Below are positions 18,387 to 26,963 of a stretch of 64,000 nucleotides of DNA, piece after piece. The stretch comes from DASZTU01 sp035493835 (GTDB lineage: Bacteria > Pseudomonadota > Alphaproteobacteria > Rhizobiales > Devosiaceae), in the NCBI GenBank assembly GCA_035493835.1, contig DATJHO010000119.1, positions 1-64,000 of the forward strand, read 5' to 3'. A program made the translations under genes and the position numbers. Below the pieces are notes generated by a model. That model was not told where the DNA came from, did not search any database, and saw nothing but the letters and a program-made list of their open reading frames with translations. How positions within the stretch are numbered: the first letter of the stretch is position 1; each line of letters begins with the position of its first letter.

Positions 18387-19772
18387 ATGGGTGAACTCAA
18401 CACATTTCCGTTGAGCTACAAGGTAAGGGGTTTGAAGGTCGTCATCCTCGGCGGCACGGAAGAAGCCCTCAACAAAGCCCGGTTGGTTGCTAAGACGACT
18501 GCATCAGTCGTGATTATCGCCTCCAAGATCGAGGCCGATTTTTCCTCCCTCGATGTAACGGTTGTGGAGCGCGCCTTTGCCGAGGCCGACCTCGATGGCG
18601 CGGCATTGCTGTTCGTTGCCGACCATGGGCCCGAGGGGCAGGCCGCCGCACAAGCGGCGCGGGCGCGCAAGATTCCGGTCAATGTGGTCGACCGCCCCGA
18701 GGAATGCGATTTCTACACACCTTCGATCATCGAGCGTGCGCCGTTGACGGTTGCGATCTCGACCGAGGGGGAGGCGCCGGTGCTGGCGCGGCTGGTACGC
18801 GCGCGCATCGAAGCGCTGCTGGCGCCCGAAATCGGCGCGCTGGCGCGGCTGATGGGGCGCATGCGCGAGCGGGTGGCTGCGGCTTTCTCGGATATCGAGG
18901 CGCGGCGGCATTATTTCGAGGCGCTGGCGACCTCGACTGACGTTGAGCGGGCGCTCGAAGCAGGGCAGGGCGAGGCGGCGGCAGAGGCACTGCTTGCTGC
19001 GCCGGCGGCCGGTGGTGGCATCGTCCATCTGATCGGGGCCGGGCCGGGTGCAGAAGATCTCCTCACGCTGCGCGCGCAAAGACTGCTGCAGGAAGCCGAT
19101 GTCATCGTTCACGACCAGCTGGTGCCGGCTGCCGTCATTGAAATTGGACGGCGCGATGCGCAGCGGATTTCCGTCGGCAAGGCCAAGGGGCATCATTCGT
19201 TCAGCCAGGCGCAGATCAACACGCTGATCGTCAGGCTCGCCGGCGAGGGCAAGCGGGTGGCGCGGCTCAAGAGCGGCGACCCGATGGGGGTCGGGCGGGC
19301 CGGCGAAGAGATCGCGGCCCTCAAGAAGGCCGGCATTGCCTACAATATCGTGCCGGGCGTCTCGGCGGCACTTGCGGCAGCGGCCGATACGGCGACGCCC
19401 GTGACGCTGCGAAAAGTATCGTCGGGCTTCATCATGGCGACCGCGCATGGGGCCGAGGACGAAGAGTTGTCGCATTGGGCCGCGCTGGCGGGCGCCGGGC
19501 TGACGCTGGCGCTCTATATGGGCAAGTCGATCGCCCCTGAAGTTGCGGCGCGGCTGATCAGCAGCGGTCTCAGTGAGACGGTGCCGGTTGGCATCGTGGT
19601 CAATGCCGGGCGGCGGGACCGCTCGTTTTATCGGGGCACGGTGGGCCAATTGGCCGAGGGCGAGATCGATTTCGTCGACGGCCCCGCGGTGATCCTCATT
19701 GGCGAGGCAATCGCCGCGGGTGATTGGCAAGATGCAGCGGCGCTTGCCGGGCAGCAGTTCAAGGTAGCGTGA
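18387..19772 (+). CDS. cysG: Siroheme synthase (CysG fusion)
   Basis: 461 residues. It makes siroheme, the prosthetic group of the sulfite reductase encoded two genes downstream. Residues 1-200: precorrin-2 dehydrogenase/ferrochelatase half with a degenerate Rossmann start VVILGGTEEALNKARLV. Residues about 213-450: uroporphyrin-III C-methyltransferase with VHLIGAGPGAEDLLTLRA, RLKSGDPMGVGRAGEE and VPGVSAALAAAA. Its stop overlaps the next start as TGATG. The usual glycine-rich GGGxVA loop reads GGTEEA here; dehydrogenase function still seems likely. Confidence 0.93.
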   Translation: MGELNTFPLSYKVRGLKVVILGGTEEALNKARLVAKTTASVVIIASKIEADFSSLDVTVVERAFAEADLDGAALLFVADHGPEGQAAAQAARARKIPVNVVDRPEECDFYTPSIIERAPLTVAISTEGEAPVLARLVRARIEALLAPEIGALARLMGRMRERVAAAFSDIEARRHYFEALATSTDVERALEAGQGEAAAEALLAAPAAGGGIVHLIGAGPGAEDLLTLRAQRLLQEADVIVHDQLVPAAVIEIGRRDAQRISVGKAKGHHSFSQAQINTLIVRLAGEGKRVARLKSGDPMGVGRAGEEIAALKKAGIAYNIVPGVSAALAAAADTATPVTLRKVSSGFIMATAHGAEDEELSHWAALAGAGLTLALYMGKSIAPEVAARLISSGLSETVPVGIVVNAGRRDRSFYRGTVGQLAEGEIDFVDGPAVILIGEAIAAGDWQDAAALAGQQFKVA

Positions 19773-20077
19773 TGGAAATTCTAACCGGTAACGAGCTCAT
19801 CTCGGGCGCCACGGTCTATCTCGACCCGCAGGGCAACTGGGTCGAGGACTTGCAGCAGGCGCGGACCTTTGGGTCGGGGGACAAGGCCGAGCGCGACGAG
19901 GCGGTCGCCAAGACCAAGGCGACCATGCGCATCCTCAGCATCGAAATCGAAAAGGTCGTGCTGAAGGACGGCCAGCTTTACCCCGAGCGGCTGCGCGAAC
20001 GCATCCGCGCCACCGGCTCCACGACTCCGGTCTTTGACCGGCAGCACCTGACTGAGGACGGCCATGTATCGATATGA
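19772..20077 (+). CDS. DUF2849 family protein of the cys operon
   Basis: 101 residues. Seen: ILTGNELISGATVYLDPQG and an alternating charged helical middle. DUF2849 proteins are found next to sulfite reductase in alphaproteobacteria and have no proven activity. The start overlaps the cysG stop by one base and the end overlaps the reductase start by 14 bases, so all three are translationally coupled. Confidence 0.85.
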   Translation: MEILTGNELISGATVYLDPQGNWVEDLQQARTFGSGDKAERDEAVAKTKATMRILSIEIEKVVLKDGQLYPERLRERIRATGSTTPVFDRQHLTEDGHVSI

Positions 20078-21722
20078 CGAGTTTGACGCCGCGTTCGTGA
20101 AAGCGCGGGCCGACCAGTTTCGCGAGCAGGTGGGGCGCCGCATCAGCGGCGAAATGAACGAGGACCAGTTCCGGCCGCTCCGGCTGATGAACGGGCTCTA
20201 TCTGCAGCTCCACGCCTATATGCTGCGCGTTGCCGTGCCCTATGGGACGTTGGGCGGAAAGCAGATGCGCAAGCTCGCCCATATCGCCCGGACCTATGAC
20301 CGCGGCTACGGGCATTTTACCACCCGCACCAACATCCAGTACAACTGGCCCAAGCTGGTGGACATTCCCGCCATTATCGACCATTTGGCCGAGGTCGAGA
20401 TGCACGCCATCCAGACCTCCGGCAATTGCATTCGCAACATCACGGTCGACCAGTTCGCGGGCGCTGCCGCCGACGAGATCATCGACCCGCGGCCGATCGC
20501 CGAAATCCTCAGGCAATGGTCGAGCCTCCACCCGGAATTCAGCTTTCTGCCGCGCAAATTCAAGATCGCGGTGACCGGCGCGCCGAACGACCGGGCGGCG
20601 ATAAAATTCCACGATATCGGGCTCAAGGCCGTGACCAACGGCGCGGGCGAAATCGGCTGGGAAGTCTGGGTCGGCGGTGGCCTGGGACGCACGCCGATGA
20701 TCGGTAAGCTCATCAACAGCTACGTGCCGAATACCGACCTGCTCGCCTATCTCGAGAGCATCCTCCGCGTCTATAACCGCTATGGCCGCCGTGACAACAA
20801 GTACAAGGCACGCATCAAGATTTTGGTGCACGAAGAGGGCCTTGAGACCATCAAGGGGCAGGTGGAAGCCGAATTCGCCCAGGTCCGCGGCGGCGTGCTG
20901 ACACTGCCCGAGGAAGAGCTCGACCGCATCTCGGCCTATTTCGCGCCGCCGACGTTTGCGAGCTATCCGGCAACAGTCATCGACATCGCGCGGGAAAAGA
21001 TTCTCGATCCGGCCTATGGGCGGTTTCTCGAGAACAACCTCAACGCGCATCAACAGCCCGGCTATGTGAGCGTCACCATTTCACTGAAGCCCATTGGCAA
21101 GCCGCCGGGCGATATCAGCGCCGACCAGATGGATTTGGTGGCCGATCTCGCCGAGCGCTTCTCGTTCAATGAACTGCGCGCGACGCACGAGCAGAACCTG
21201 GTGCTGCCGCATGTGGCCATCGCCGATCTCCGGGCGCTCTATGACGGGCTGGTTGCGGCCGGGCTCGAGGCGGGCAATGTCGGTGAGATCACCGACATCA
21301 TCTGCTGCCCGGGCATGGATTTTTGCGCCCTCGCCACCGCCCGCTCGATCCCGATCGCCGAAGAGCTGTCGCGAAAATTCTCTTCGCCGCAGCGGCAGAA
21401 GGAAATCGGCGACCTCAAGATCAAGATTTCGGGCTGCATCAATGCCTGCGGCCACCACCATGTGGGCCACATCGGCATTTTGGGCGTCGAGAAGAAGGGC
21501 GGCGAGCTCTACCAGATCACCGTCGGCGGCGACGCCACCGAGAATGCGTCGGTCGGCAAGATCCTCGGCCCCGGCTTCGAGGCCGAAGAGGTGCCGGACG
21601 CCATCGAGCGGCTGGTCGACGCCTATATCGCCCGGCGCGAAACTCCCGACGAACCCTTCATCGCTGCCTTCCGCCGCTTGGGCGAAGCGCCGTTCAAGGA
21701 GGCGCTCTATGGCAATGCATGA
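20064..21722 (+). CDS. cysI: Nitrite/sulfite reductase hemoprotein (assimilatory, siroheme-4Fe4S)
   Basis: 552 residues. It reduces sulfite to sulfide with six electrons. The siroheme/4Fe-4S ligands are two cysteine pairs, in CCPGMDFC near residues 414-421 and SGCINACGHHH near 458-462. Other family blocks are YGHFTTRTNIQYNW and TSGNCIRNIT. Length and single-chain form suggest a ferredoxin-dependent enzyme rather than the flavoprotein-fed CysJI complex; no cysJ is present, but ferredoxin and ferredoxin reductase genes are. Assignment to sulfite over nitrite rests on the neighbours cysG and cysH. Confidence 0.92.
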   Translation: MYRYDEFDAAFVKARADQFREQVGRRISGEMNEDQFRPLRLMNGLYLQLHAYMLRVAVPYGTLGGKQMRKLAHIARTYDRGYGHFTTRTNIQYNWPKLVDIPAIIDHLAEVEMHAIQTSGNCIRNITVDQFAGAAADEIIDPRPIAEILRQWSSLHPEFSFLPRKFKIAVTGAPNDRAAIKFHDIGLKAVTNGAGEIGWEVWVGGGLGRTPMIGKLINSYVPNTDLLAYLESILRVYNRYGRRDNKYKARIKILVHEEGLETIKGQVEAEFAQVRGGVLTLPEEELDRISAYFAPPTFASYPATVIDIAREKILDPAYGRFLENNLNAHQQPGYVSVTISLKPIGKPPGDISADQMDLVADLAERFSFNELRATHEQNLVLPHVAIADLRALYDGLVAAGLEAGNVGEITDIICCPGMDFCALATARSIPIAEELSRKFSSPQRQKEIGDLKIKISGCINACGHHHVGHIGILGVEKKGGELYQITVGGDATENASVGKILGPGFEAEEVPDAIERLVDAYIARRETPDEPFIAAFRRLGEAPFKEALYGNA

Positions 21723-21744
21723 GATTTCTTCAAGGCTTGCCTCT

Positions 21745-21878
21745 CTTCCTTCTTCCCTTGCGGGAGTAGGTGGCGCTGAGCGCCGGATGAGGGGTGGGCA
21801 ACACGCATCGAGTTCGCTGCCCACCCCTCACCCGCCCTTCGGGCCCCCTCTGCCGCAAGGGGCGAGGGAAGAAAGGGG
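21745..21878. repeat. Long inverted-repeat element inside the cys operon, copy 3
   Basis: Perfect 12-base inner arms GAGGGGTGGGCA and TGCCCACCCCTC, with further matching blocks outward (CTTCCTTCTTCCCTTGCGGG against CCGCAAGGGGCGAGGGAAG). It fills most of the gap between the reductase and cysH, and its right edge supplies the AAAGGGG just before the cysH start. Unlike copies 1 and 2 it lies between genes of the same direction in one operon. Confidence 0.85.
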
Positions 21879-21886
21879 CCAGCGCC

Positions 21887-23173
21887 ATGGGAGTTGATAT
21901 GCTCCACAGCCTCAAGCGGCCGGACAAGCTGCGCGAGTTGGGCATCATGGCGCTCAACGGCATGTTCGACGAGATGGACTCGCTCGGCGTCTTGAAGCAG
22001 GCGCTGACCGAACTGCTGCCGGGCGATGCCGCCGTGGTCTCCTCGTTCGGCGCGGATTCGGTGGTGCTGCTGCACATGGTGTCGCAGATCAATCCGGACC
22101 TGCCGGTCTACTTCCTTGAAACGGGCAAGCATTTTCCGGAAACGCTGGCCTATGTCGAGACGCTGAAGCAGAAGCTCGGGCTGACCAACGTCATTTCCCT
22201 TCAGCCCGATCCGGCCGACCTAAGCCGTTTCGATCCTTATGGCGATCTCTGGGAAACCGATCCCGATTCCTGCTGCTATATCCGCAAGGCCGAGCCGCTG
22301 GAGCCGGCGCTGGAAAAGTTCGGCGGCTGGGTGACCGGCCGCAAGCGCTACCAGACCAAGGAACGGGGCGTGCTGCCGCATTTCGAGCTGACGAGCGACG
22401 ACCGCATCAAAGTCAATCCGCTCGCCTATTGGTCGGATGCCGATGTCCTCGCCTACCGCGAACAGCACAACCTGCCTTCGCATCCCCTCTATGCAAAGGG
22501 CTACAAATCCATCGGTTGCGCGCCGTGCACTTCGGCTGTAGCAGAGGGCGAGGATGCCCGGGCCGGCCGCTGGCGCGGGCTCGACAAGAAGGAATGCGGC
22601 ATCCATTTCGATTTCAACGGAGCGATTGCTGCCCCGATGGCCAAGGTCGAGCACAATCTCTGGAAGAACGGCGCCTTCATCGCCGATCCGTTCACGCCTT
22701 GGGCGGAAGCCTATGAGCCGGCGACAGCGCGCTATACCCATGTGCCGCTGAAGCTGTTCCTGGAGCAGCGCGAGGCAGTGCTCGCCAGCCCCCATCCGCT
22801 GGGGCTGCTGGTCAGCCCGGGCGAGGATATTGGCTTGGCCCAAGGCGATCTTGGCCGCTTCGCTTCGGTCGCGATCGCGTTCCCGGCGTTCACTGACGGC
22901 CGCGGCTATTCGACCGCCCGGCTGCTCTCCGAGCGTTTTGGCTACAAGGGGGAGATCCGGGCCGTGGGCGACGTGTTGCAGGACCAGATCCCGCTGATGC
23001 GCCGGTGCGGCATCAATGCGTTCGTCGTGACGCACGGGCCCACACGCAAGGCGCTCGAGGCCGGGCAACTGCCCGAAGTGGCGTTGTTCTACCAGCCGGT
23101 CGGCGCAACGGAGGTGCCGGTTGGCACGCGCCCGTTCCTGCGCCGGGCGGGGAAAGAAACCGAGACGGCGTAG
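21887..23173 (+). CDS. cysH: Phosphoadenylyl/adenylyl-sulfate reductase fused to DUF934
   Basis: 428 residues in one frame. Residues about 1-240 are CysH: SSFGADSVVLLHMV (substrate-binding loop), ETGKHFPETLAYVE, a CC pair (DPDSCCYIRKAEPL), a second pair in GCAPCTSAV and the terminal ECGIHF. The CC...CxxC arrangement is that of 4Fe-4S adenylyl-sulfate reductases. Residues about 250-428 match DUF934, a partner of sulfite reductase usually encoded as a separate gene: LWKNGAFIADPF, DGRGYSTARLLSERFGYKGEIRAVGDVLQDQ. An in-frame ATG at 22638 could still allow separate DUF934 synthesis. Start: ATG 21887; ATG 21899 with GGGAG five bases upstream is equally possible. Confidence 0.9.
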   Translation: MGVDMLHSLKRPDKLRELGIMALNGMFDEMDSLGVLKQALTELLPGDAAVVSSFGADSVVLLHMVSQINPDLPVYFLETGKHFPETLAYVETLKQKLGLTNVISLQPDPADLSRFDPYGDLWETDPDSCCYIRKAEPLEPALEKFGGWVTGRKRYQTKERGVLPHFELTSDDRIKVNPLAYWSDADVLAYREQHNLPSHPLYAKGYKSIGCAPCTSAVAEGEDARAGRWRGLDKKECGIHFDFNGAIAAPMAKVEHNLWKNGAFIADPFTPWAEAYEPATARYTHVPLKLFLEQREAVLASPHPLGLLVSPGEDIGLAQGDLGRFASVAIAFPAFTDGRGYSTARLLSERFGYKGEIRAVGDVLQDQIPLMRRCGINAFVVTHGPTRKALEAGQLPEVALFYQPVGATEVPVGTRPFLRRAGKETETA

Positions 23174-23190
23174 GCCAATCCCAAACGCCG

Positions 23191-23261
23191 CGTCATTCCC
23201 GCGAAGGCGGGAATCTCCGTTTGGTCGAGCAAACAGAGATCCCCGCCTTCGCGGGGATGAC
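23191..23261. repeat. Palindromic repeat pair (CATTCCCGCGAAGGCGGGAAT type)
   Basis: Two inverted copies, at 23191-23220 and 23232-23261, each a small hairpin and together a longer one with a 12-base loop. It separates cysH from the reductase gene for NADPH. Confidence 0.88.
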
Positions 23262-23309
23262 TTGCGTATTCAAGCGAGGCCAAGTGAGCCTTGAAGTATC
23301 GAGAGAAAA

Positions 23310-24341
23310 ATGTCTGAAGCAGAAATCGTCACCGATGTTGTAGTGGTCGGCGCGGGCCCCGTGGGCCTGTTCGCCGTGTTCGAACTCGGGCTGCTCGATC
23401 TCAAATGCCATCTGGTCGATATATTAGACCGCGCGGGCGGGCAATGTGCCGAGCTCTATCCGGAAAAACCCATCTACGACATTCCGGGCTTCCCCATGGT
23501 GACGGGCCAGGGGCTGGTCGACAATCTAATGCAGCAGATTGCCCCCTTCGCCCCCGAGTTCCATTTCAGCCGCATCGTCAACACGCTGGAGAAACTGCCG
23601 GACGGCAGTTTCCGCCTCACGACCGACGGCGGCGAGGTGATCCGGGCCAAGGTGGTGGTGATCGCAGCCGGCGGCGGCTCGTTCCAGGCCAAGCGCCCGC
23701 CCGTCGAAGGCATCGAGGCGTATGAGAACAAGTCCGTGTTCTATGCGGTGCGGAAGATGGACGATTTCCGCGACCAGGACGTGGTGATCGTCGGTGGCGG
23801 CGACTCGGCGCTCGACTGGACACTGAACCTGCAGCCGATCGTACGCTCGCTGACGCTGGTCCACCGTCGCGACGCCTTCAAGGCGGCGCCGGCTTCGGTG
23901 AATCGCATGCGGGAACTGGTGATGGAAGGCAAGATCAGCTTCCAGCTCGGCCAGATCGCCAAGATCGATGGCGATGACGGCCAGCTCAACCACGTGCACC
24001 TGACGACCGATGCCGGTGATCTCAGCATTCCGGCGACGCGCCTGCTGCCCTTCTTCGGGCTCACTATGAAGCTCGGCCCGGTGGCCGATTGGGGACTTGA
24101 GCTCAACGACAACCTGGTTGCGGTCGATACGGAAAAATTCCAGTCCTCGATCCCGGGCATTTTCGCCATCGGCGACATCAACGCCTATCCGGGGAAGCTC
24201 AAGCTCATCCTCTCCGGTTTCCACGAGGCGGCGCTGATGGCCCAGGCGGCCAAGAAGATCGTTTCGCCCGATGAGCGCGTGGTGTTCCAGTACACGACGT
24301 CCTCCACCAAGCTGCAGCGCAAGCTCGGCGTGGTGAGTTAG
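23310..24341 (+). CDS. Ferredoxin-NADP(+) reductase, thioredoxin-reductase-like type
   Basis: 343 residues. Seen: FAD-binding GAGPVGLFAVFELG near the N-terminus, GGQCAELYPEKPIYDIPG, NADPH-binding VIVGGGDSALDW, and the second FAD motif GIFAIGDINAYPG. There is no CxxC redox pair, which separates it from true thioredoxin reductase, and the C-terminal extension (VVFQYTTSSTKLQRKLGV) is typical of this FNR class. Between the cys genes and a 2Fe-2S ferredoxin gene, it is the likely electron source for sulfite reduction. Confidence 0.9.
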   Translation: MSEAEIVTDVVVVGAGPVGLFAVFELGLLDLKCHLVDILDRAGGQCAELYPEKPIYDIPGFPMVTGQGLVDNLMQQIAPFAPEFHFSRIVNTLEKLPDGSFRLTTDGGEVIRAKVVVIAAGGGSFQAKRPPVEGIEAYENKSVFYAVRKMDDFRDQDVVIVGGGDSALDWTLNLQPIVRSLTLVHRRDAFKAAPASVNRMRELVMEGKISFQLGQIAKIDGDDGQLNHVHLTTDAGDLSIPATRLLPFFGLTMKLGPVADWGLELNDNLVAVDTEKFQSSIPGIFAIGDINAYPGKLKLILSGFHEAALMAQAAKKIVSPDERVVFQYTTSSTKLQRKLGVVS

Positions 24342-24389
24342 CAGCCCGCTCGGTTATGGCGCCGTTGCAGGCGCCGCCCACGCGTAGGA

Positions 24390-24418
24390 CCTCGTCCCGA
24401 GCCTGTCGAAGGACGAGG
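24390..24418. repeat. Short palindromic repeat (GAGCCTGTCGA type)
   Basis: Arms CCTCGTCC and GGACGAGG flank CGAGCCTGTCGAA. It follows the FNR stop by about 50 bases. Same family as 1091 and 5414. Confidence 0.75.
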
Positions 24419-24503
24419 GCCGCGCCACGAGGGGAATTGGAAAAGCCCGGCGTCATTCGGGATAACGCCGCGCAGGAGTGGCCCTTGGGGTGGAAATTCT
24501 GAG

Positions 24504-24824
24504 ATGAAAATCCTCGTTACCGACCAAGACGGCGCGGAGCACGAGCTGGAAGGGCTCGATGGTTGGCGGGCCATGGAAGTGATCCGCGACTGGGGCCTCA
24601 ATATCAAAGCCGAGTGTGGCGGGGGCTGCTCCTGCGCGACCTGCCACGTCTATGTTGAGCAGGCCTGGCTCGACAGGCTGCCCGCGCCGACGGACGACGA
24701 GGAAGATTTGCTCTATCCCGTGCCCGACCGGCAAGCCAATTCGCGCCTCTCCTGCCAGATCCTGCTCAGCGATGAACTGGATGGCCTGAAGCTAACGCTC
24801 GCGGCTTCGGCGGCTCACGGCTAG
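24504..24824 (+). CDS. [2Fe-2S] ferredoxin, second copy
   Basis: 106 residues, the same length as the ferredoxin at 17875, with ligands in CGGGCSCATC and RLSCQILL. The two share the core CSCATCHVY and the end of the fold but differ elsewhere, so duplication was not recent. It is codirectional with the FNR gene, 162 bases downstream, which makes FNR-ferredoxin-sulfite reductase a plausible chain. Confidence 0.9.
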   Translation: MKILVTDQDGAEHELEGLDGWRAMEVIRDWGLNIKAECGGGCSCATCHVYVEQAWLDRLPAPTDDEEDLLYPVPDRQANSRLSCQILLSDELDGLKLTLAASAAHG

Positions 24825-24897
24825 CCAGGACGCGCCAAGCTTTGCCCCGCAAAACCGCCGGAGCCGTAATATCTGGCGGAACCCCGGAGATTGATCC

Positions 24898-25212
24898 TCA
24901 GGGTTGGGTGTTGTTGCCGCTACCGTCGCCCCCGGAAAGGGAGAGCGGCGTCTGTACCGTAGGGGCAGCGGGCGCCGGGGCCACCAGCGCGGGGGCACCG
25001 TAGAGTGGGGCCGACTGCTGTGTTACCCGGGGCTCTGTGCCAGCCTGCACCCTGACAGGAACGCAGATGTTTTGCCCGGGCACATAGCGGTATTCGATGC
25101 CATTGCTCCCGATGGGGCAGGTCACACTGTACCTCTGAGCGGAAGCGGTGCCGACCGCACCGAAGGTGATTGCCGCTACGGCAAGGCCGGAAAACAAATA
25201 AGTCTTGAGCAT
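24898..25212 (-). CDS. Small secreted protein, family 1, copy 1
   Basis: 104 residues. A signal peptide (LKTYLFSGLAVAAITFGAV, cleavage near ASA-Q) precedes a short mature part with TCPIGSNGIEYRYVPGQNIC, then VPV, a Pro/Ala/Gln-rich tail and a GGDGSG end. The two cysteines, 18 residues apart, could form a disulfide in the periplasm. ATG 25212 is chosen over an upstream in-frame ATG because GAGGGGA precedes it. It is one of three close paralogues in a row (also 25565 and 26163). Function is not recognised. Confidence 0.7.
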   Translation of the reverse strand: MLKTYLFSGLAVAAITFGAVGTASAQRYSVTCPIGSNGIEYRYVPGQNICVPVRVQAGTEPRVTQQSAPLYGAPALVAPAPAAPTVQTPLSLSGGDGSGNNTQP

Positions 25213-25387
25213 TGAAGTTCCCCTCACTCGGTTATATCAGCAACGCGGGGCCAAAGAAGCAGCGGCGCCGCTCGCGGGAACAACAGTCCCTGGGGTTGCG
25301 GTGCTTCCAAGCGCTCGTTTGGGGCTGGCGAGTTGTTTGCGTCAACTCCGTGTGAGGTAGATAGTTCTAGTTTGTGGTCGGAACAAG
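25213..25387 (-). promoter_or_regulatory. Promoter and about 140-nt leader of family-1 copy 1
   Basis: On the minus strand CTTGTT (25382-25387), 17 bases, CTATCT (25359-25364). Near the predicted transcript start is GGAGTTGACGCAAACAACT, a block that recurs in varied form ahead of the next three genes. The predicted leader of about 140 nt is long for a small gene. Confidence 0.6.
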
Positions 25388-25496
25388 TTACAAAAAAGTC
25401 ATTAATATCGACGAAATGTCGATATTAGAAAAATGTCGGTAACAGGCCGCACACATTTGCCAACACTGGTCCGCAGTTGGCGTCATAGGTGACAGA

Positions 25497-25534
25497 AAAT
25501 CCAGGGACCGGCTCCGCAAATGACCCGGTCCCTT
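25497..25534 (-). terminator. Terminator of family-1 copy 2
   Basis: Stem GGGACCGG / CCGGTCCC (25525-25532 with 25504-25511) followed on the minus strand by TGGATTTTC. It separates copy 2 from copy 1, supporting single-gene transcripts. Confidence 0.7.
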
Positions 25535-25564
25535 CTTCCGTGGGGCGATGAAGTCTGCGCGGCT

Positions 25565-25840
25565 TCAGCCGCCGCTGCCGTCGCCGCTGGCGAGGGTGCT
25601 AGCCGGGACCTGTGGCGCGGCCACGGCGCGCGCCGTGTAGGACTGCGGCGTAGTCCGGCTTTCGACAGGAGCGCGCGTCCGGACCGGAACGCAGATGTTT
25701 TGCTGGGGTATGTAGCGGTACTCGATGCCGTCCCTCCCGATCGGGCAGGTCACTCCGACGGGCTGTGCGTAAGCGGCGCTGGCAGCTCCCAAGGTGATGG
25801 ATGCGGCGGCAAGAGCGAAGAGCAGGTATGTCTTTTGCAT
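25565..25840 (-). CDS. Small secreted protein, family 1, copy 2
   Basis: 91 residues. A signal peptide (QKTYLLFALAAASITLGAA, cleavage near AYA-Q) is followed by TCPIGRDGIEYRYIPQQNIC, then VPV, a variable Ala/Thr-rich stretch and the end LASGDGSGG. ATG 25840 has GAGAGGAA upstream. The core differs from copy 1 by few residues while the tails have drifted. Own promoter and terminator. Unknown function. Confidence 0.7.
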   Translation of the reverse strand: MQKTYLLFALAAASITLGAASAAYAQPVGVTCPIGRDGIEYRYIPQQNICVPVRTRAPVESRTTPQSYTARAVAAPQVPASTLASGDGSGG

Positions 25841-26012
25841 TTGTATTCCTCTCACATCGTTCGCAAGTAACGCGAGTGCGGAGGGGGCATTCATCCTGTC
25901 GCGGGGTTTAACAATCCTGCGTTGAAAGTCCTGGGCACTCGCATGGCAGGTTGCGAGTTGTTTAGACTAACTCCCTGTGTGCAAGATAGTTCCAAGAAAG
26001 GCCCATTGTGAG
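25841..26012 (-). promoter_or_regulatory. Promoter region and leader of family-1 copy 2
   Basis: The -10 CTATCT (25984-25989) and the leader block GGGAGTTAGTCTAAACAACT are conserved with the neighbours, but the expected -35 position (26007-26012) reads CTCACA, so this promoter looks weaker. Confidence 0.45.
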
Positions 26013-26099
26013 TTGCTATTGAACCATTTGTGGCGGAAAAATTGTCACATAGCGGACAGTTTTGCTCGGCGTGGCGTCTTTGGCGGTCTTCGAATGCAC

Positions 26100-26133
26100 A
26101 AGGGCCGGGTCTGACGATGCAGACCCGGCCCTT
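26100..26133 (-). terminator. Hairpin after family-1 copy 3
   Basis: A perfect 14-bp stem (26100-26113 with 26120-26133) with a six-base loop lies about 30 bases downstream of the stop at 26163. It lacks a clear U-tract, so it may protect the 3' end as much as terminate. Confidence 0.65.
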
Positions 26134-26162
26134 TGCTTAGCAGACGAGTAAGTCTGGTTGGC

Positions 26163-26438
26163 TCAACTGCCGTCGCCGCTGGCAAGCGTATTGGCAGGGG
26201 CCTGAACCACAATGGTGCTGGTCTTCAGCGCCTGGGGCGTGGTGGTGCTCTGGGTGGCCATGCGGGCACTCACCTTGACCGGAACGCAGGTGTTGTGCCG
26301 AGCAACGTAGTGATACTGAATCCCGTTGGCCCCGACCGGGCAGGTCACGCCGGCAGGCTGGGCGGCCGATGCGGTGCCGGCAGCACCCATGCTGATTGCT
26401 GCGATGGCGAGGCCGGCAAACAAATAAGTCTTGCGCAT
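26163..26438 (-). CDS. Small secreted protein, family 1, copy 3
   Basis: 91 residues. A signal peptide (RKTYLFAGLAIAAISMGAA, cleavage near ASA-A) precedes TCPVGANGIQYHYVARHNTC, then VPV and the tail end LASGDGS. Both cysteines and the GI-Y-Y pattern are kept. ATG 26438 follows an AAGGGGAAAGA. Unknown function; same gene layout as copies 1 and 2. Confidence 0.7.
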   Translation of the reverse strand: MRKTYLFAGLAIAAISMGAAGTASAAQPAGVTCPVGANGIQYHYVARHNTCVPVKVSARMATQSTTTPQALKTSTIVVQAPANTLASGDGS

Positions 26439-26610
26439 TTATCTTTCCCCTTTTGGGTTCCCTAGTAATTCGAGTGTAAAACTTGCCCTGTCGGTCGTCG
26501 GATCACAGAAATCCGACGCCGAAGTGCTCTTTAACACTCGGTAGAGGTCGTTTTTTTCATCAACAAACCCTCTATGTGTCGGGATAGTGACACCCATGAG
26601 CTGCGGCAAG
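26439..26610 (-). promoter_or_regulatory. Promoter and about 145-nt leader of family-1 copy 3
   Basis: CTTGCC (26605-26610), 17 bases, CTATCC (26582-26587) on the minus strand, identical in sequence and spacing to the promoter of the gene at 26964. GAGGGTTTGTTGATG lies near the predicted transcript start. Confidence 0.65.
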
Positions 26611-26963
26611 TTACAAAGGCGTCACGAAACCGAAACTTTTCGTAACGTTCCGGCAATGTGGGATAGGGGGCTAGGCGCGAGCGCCTTCAGAACGCTGGAC
26701 TTTCCTGCCGCCAGCGCAAGGTTCGATGGGGCGAACGGGCCGGGGTATCAGGCGCGGTGCGCCTCTGGCTTGTCGAGCGAGGTTGGCGGAGGCACATATT
26801 GCGGCAGGAAGCGGTCAGCTGCTGAGCAGGGCATTCAAAGCTGGCGTGAAACCAATCGGCCGGAGCAGGCAAAGCCCGCCCCGGCCTATATGCTTGCGGT
26901 GGCCGCAAGCCTTCGCCATCCGCCTGGTGCCGGTTCTGCCGGCGATGTGGCGGTCTGGCTTGT
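26611..26963. other. Gap with no recognised feature
   Basis: 353 bases. Frames here are Arg/Pro/Ser-rich in all directions and look like chance openings. It may include a decayed extension or 3' flank of the gene at 26964; nothing can be supported. Confidence 0.4.
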
